DNA of 15,208 nucleotides from positions 1 through 15,208 of the forward strand of contig CALEJY010000165.1 in assembly GCA_937898445.1 (NCBI GenBank), given 5' to 3'. This DNA comes from an uncultured Candidatus Melainabacteria bacterium (lineage in GTDB: Bacteria > Cyanobacteriota > Vampirovibrionia > Gastranaerophilales > Gastranaerophilaceae). The notes beneath the pieces are model-generated. The model was not told where the DNA came from. It ran no database searches and worked only from the letters and a program-made list of their open reading frames with translations. A program made the translations under genes and the position numbers. Below, piece by piece: positions 14,633-15,208 of the stretch. Position 1 is the first letter of the stretch, and each line of letters starts with the position of its first letter.

Positions 14633-14951
14633 GACCACAATCTCAAAGGCAACTTCAAAGAAATCCAACTCAGATGGAGCCGGCGGTGTTAAACAAGAAA
14701 CTAAAAAAGCAGAAACCTACAAAGCAAGCTACACAGTAAATATGTCAAGTGGTAACAAATGTTCTTTAAAAGTAGACCAAAAAGGCAACTATCACTACTT
14801 TGACAAATCAGGCAAAGAAATCTCAGAAGCTGAATTCCAAAAGCAAACCGGTAAAACAGGTAAAGCTACAGTCGCTCAATATACGCGCAACAAGATGCTT
14901 AATCAATTTGCTGCACATCTGCCAAAACCGCAAATTGCACCTGAAAAATAA
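14580..14951 (+). CDS. Displaced 3' part of the poly-C gene
   Basis: The frame +1 to the previous gene is open to TAA 14949-14951. It can start at GTG 14580, but the natural reading is continuation from the upstream gene after the C tract, adding 115 residues (DETPTVNGAKTT...). Composition matches the upstream protein: a Lys/Thr/Ser linker, then a small domain SYTVNMSSGNKCSLKV, GNYHYFDKSGKEISEAEF and a helical tail. The segment YHYFDKSGKEISEAEFQKQTG loosely echoes YILINGQLVQPKDCKELAG in the first part, so the two halves may hold related repeat domains. No convincing independent ribosome binding site was seen. The strong terminator begins at the stop codon, which supports one transcription unit from 13835. 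Confidence 0.7.
   Translation: MLTSLPPPDETPTVNGAKTTISKATSKKSNSDGAGGVKQETKKAETYKASYTVNMSSGNKCSLKVDQKGNYHYFDKSGKEISEAEFQKQTGKTGKATVAQYTRNKMLNQFAAHLPKPQIAPEK
14595..14603 (+). repeat. Homopolymer of nine Cs at the frameshift
   Basis: Nine consecutive Cs lie in a genome that otherwise favours A and T. The run sits exactly where two long open frames meet: C8 (or C11) fuses 13835-14951 into one frame; C9 stops at 14632. Runs of this length slip readily during replication. Confidence 0.9.
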
Positions 14952-14990
14952 AACAAATAAGGTCGGCAACATGTCGACCTTATTTGTTTT
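14950..14990 (+). terminator. Strong terminator closing the poly-C gene
   Basis: AAAACAAATAAGGTCG (14950-14965) pairs perfectly over 16 bp with CGACCTTATTTGTTTT (14975-14990) around a 9-nt loop. It overlaps the stop codon at 14949-14951. A- and T-rich ends make it potentially bidirectional. Confidence 0.88.
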
Positions 14991-14997
14991 CTAACTT

Positions 14998-15120
14998 CCT
15001 CCCTTTAGAGGGAGGTTAAATGTATCATCCCCCTTGCAAAGGGGGAATAAAAGGGGGATTGTTTTTTTTAGAATAACATATAATCAGCACCCACCTAAAT
15101 CCTCCCTCTTATAGGGAGGA
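14998..15120. repeat. Cluster of three GC-rich hairpins in intergenic DNA
   Basis: Hairpin 1 is CCTCCCT/AGGGAGG (14998-15015). Hairpin 2 is TCCCCCTT/AAGGGGGA (15028-15046), followed by a further AAGGGGGAT at 15051-15059. Hairpin 3 is TCCTCCCT/AGGGAGGA (15100-15120), with the same arms as hairpin 1. A T8 run lies at 15062-15069. These C/G blocks stand out from the AT-rich background. No coding frame covers them. They look like intergenic repeats rather than terminators. Confidence 0.6.
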
Positions 15121-15208
15121 CTTAAATTACCTGTCATTACGAAGTAATTAGGAAAGATATTTCTGTCGATTATTACAAAAATTTAATAAATCCACAGGGG
15201 AAAAATTT
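15121..15208. other. Non-coding right edge
   Basis: No convincing gene is visible. ATTAC-GAA-GTAAT (15136-15148) is a small inverted repeat within CTGTCATTACGAAGTAATT. This is reminiscent of the TGTCATTGCGA-type intergenic repeats seen in many bacterial genomes, but only one copy is in view. Confidence 0.35.

Noticed and set aside
14998..15120. The hairpin cluster as a CRISPR array
   Set aside because: Repeats are short, of unequal sequence and spacing, and there are no regular spacers or cas genes.

Overview
The window is 15.2 kb of AT-rich bacterial DNA, probably chromosomal. The best guess is an uncultured member of the non-photosynthetic sister group of Cyanobacteria (Vampirovibrionia/Melainabacteria, e.g. 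Gastranaerophilales). Supporting this are the very low GC content, a RecG with an N-terminal extension of about 105 residues like that of cyanobacterial RecG, a CHASE2-adenylate cyclase, a CsaB-type pyruvyl transferase, and several gut-bacterium-like low-complexity or EF-hand proteins. The assignment is inference; no rRNA marker is present.

Layout. 1-1081: 3' end of a large protein of unknown function with a C-terminal coiled coil, then a terminator. 1256-1540: a 94-aa HEAT-like protein between two terminators. 1640-4369: a polytopic GT-C-like membrane protein and a patatin-like lipase. Each has a -10 box exactly 6 nt before its ATG, suggesting leaderless mRNAs. 4375-4573: a complete tRNA-Leu(UAA) unit with promoter, leader hairpin, tRNA and terminator. 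4692-5663: an EF-hand protein. 5640-8204 (minus strand): an operon of KDPG aldolase, KDG kinase and CsaB, which converges on and overlaps the EF-hand gene by 24 bp. 8259-12592: a CHASE2-adenylate cyclase and recG, overlapping by ATGA. 12699-14951: two further Gly/Asn/Phe/Met-rich proteins, the second interrupted at a run of nine Cs. 14950-15208: a strong terminator followed by a cluster of small GC-rich hairpins with no gene.

The most notable structure links three genes that are not adjacent: the EF-hand gene (4692), the LysM-like gene (12699) and the poly-C gene (13835). Each is preceded by a nearly identical 29-bp AT-rich element (two copies identical, the third with one substitution). A GCAAT box lies exactly 11 bp upstream of it in all three. 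Their products share an architecture: no Sec signal peptide, an N-terminal Gly/Asn/Phe/Met/Cys-rich segment with a small common motif, then a charged soluble domain (EF-hands, LysM-like, or unknown). They look like one regulon of surface or secreted proteins. The C9 tract would make the last member phase-variable: C8 gives a 371-aa protein, while C9 as read gives 265 aa.

The metabolic genes fit a short route in which KDG is phosphorylated to KDPG and cleaved to pyruvate and glyceraldehyde-3-phosphate. CsaB, which uses phosphoenolpyruvate, is translationally coupled to the kinase. The cyclase-recG pair is an ordinary-looking operon with an odd functional pairing.
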